A stretch of 6,852 nucleotides of DNA from a bacterium (lineage in GTDB: Bacteria > Latescibacterota > UBA2968), in NCBI GenBank assembly GCA_027296045.1, contig JAPUJS010000087.1:1-6852 (forward strand), read 5' to 3'. This document shows positions 6,492 through 6,852 of the stretch, one piece after another. Numbering within the stretch: position 1 is the stretch's first letter; every line of letters begins with the position of its first letter. A program made the translations under genes and the position numbers. The notes beneath the pieces were generated by a model. The model worked only from the letters and a program-made list of their open reading frames with translations, searched no databases and was not told where the DNA came from.

Positions 6492-6852
6492 ATGAAAATC
6501 CTGGTTTTACAAGGTCCCAATATCAATATGCTGGGCAAGCGAAAGGCCGAGCATTACGGCAGCGTGACGATGGAGGAGATCCATGAAAAGATGGCGCGGA
6601 AAGCATCGGAACTCAGGTGCGAACTGACCTTTTTTCAGTCCAATCACGAAGGCTTTTTGGTGGATCGGGTGCAGGAAGAACGGGACCATGTGCAGGGGAT
6701 CATTCTGAACCCGGCCGGTTTAACCACCACCAGTATTTCACTGCGAGACGCCATTGAAGACAGCGGACTGCCGCTTGTGGAGATCCATCTGTCCAATATC
6801 CATGCCAGGGAGGAATGGCGGCATGGGTCGGTGTTTTCCGGGCTGGCTGTGG
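6492..6852 (+). CDS. aroQ: 3-dehydroquinate dehydratase, type II (partial, C-terminus beyond window)
   Basis: Type II dehydroquinase converts 3-dehydroquinate to 3-dehydroshikimate in the shikimate pathway as a cytoplasmic dodecamer. The visible 120 residues cover most of the usual 140-150. Motifs are LVLQGPNINMLGKR (4-17), catalytic Tyr in EHYG (Y22), FFQSNHEGFLVD (47-58), NPAGLTTTSISLRDAI (73-88) and VEIHLSNIHAREEWRHGS (96-113). The catalytic Arg (R17), Tyr (Y22), Asn (N73), Glu (E97), His (H99) and the later Arg (R110) are present. Two departures stand out: the usual GxRxP before the Tyr reads GKRKA, and the usual THTS reads TTTS (T79 in place of His). The gene starts 17 nt after manC with AAGGGAT ahead of the ATG. 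In many bacteria aroQ is followed by accB and accC, so the carboxylase link with accD may continue beyond the right edge; that is inference. Confidence 0.94.
   Translation, partial: MKILVLQGPNINMLGKRKAEHYGSVTMEEIHEKMARKASELRCELTFFQSNHEGFLVDRVQEERDHVQGIILNPAGLTTTSISLRDAIEDSGLPLVEIHLSNIHAREEWRHGSVFSGLAV

Noticed and set aside
1..6852. CRISPR arrays, tRNA or rRNA genes, insertion sequences, prophage or defence genes.
   Set aside because: No regularly spaced repeats, cloverleaf-like sequences, terminal inverted repeats with transposase, or matching protein motifs were seen on either strand.

Overview
The window reads as bacterial chromosome with moderate to slightly high GC. The genes are tightly packed, have Shine-Dalgarno leaders and occasional TTG starts, and include housekeeping enzymes (AccD, AroQ, ManC). 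There are no phage, transposon, CRISPR or RNA-gene signals. A secreted PHP-like/HEAT/CBM9-like protein, a LysR regulator of the MEN...LKVFCDLVET type and a divergent AccD would fit a Gram-negative lineage such as Verrucomicrobia/PVC or a candidate phylum. This is an impression from protein style, and the sequence alone does not fix the taxonomy.

Layout. The left half is transcribed leftward and the right half rightward, diverging from a 253-bp intergenic region (3729-3981). Leftward, in order of transcription: a family 2 glycosyltransferase of the dolichyl/polyprenyl-phosphate sugar synthase type (3728-2967); after 24 bp, a LysR regulator (2942-2025); a T-tailed hairpin terminator (1929-1883); and, only 13 nt later, a large exported protein that runs off the left edge (1869-1). 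The exported protein was followed codon by codon: it is open for all 623 codons and combines a signal peptide, a CehA/McbA-type PHP fold that has lost nearly all its metal ligands, a HEAT-repeat solenoid and the start of a CBM9-like domain.

Rightward: accD (carboxyltransferase beta of acetyl-CoA carboxylase), a Nudix hydrolase, manC (mannose-1-phosphate guanylyltransferase) and aroQ (type II dehydroquinase, cut by the right edge). Spacings of 19 nt (or an overlap, depending on the Nudix start), -4 nt and +17 nt make this a probable operon joining fatty-acid initiation, nucleotide clean-up, GDP-mannose supply and the shikimate pathway. ManC and the divergent glycosyltransferase could both serve surface glycan or glycolipid synthesis, since GDP-mannose is a common donor; that link is inferred.

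The divergent intergenic region holds one plausible sigma70-type promoter for each direction. Each has an inverted repeat at or near the expected start of transcription, so the region looks regulated. The items most worth a second look are the pseudo-PHP/HEAT/CBM9-like protein, the terminator immediately upstream of its start codon, the accD leader inverted repeat with alternative pairings, and a His-to-Thr change in the AroQ substrate-binding motif. I found no convincing undescribed multi-gene system.
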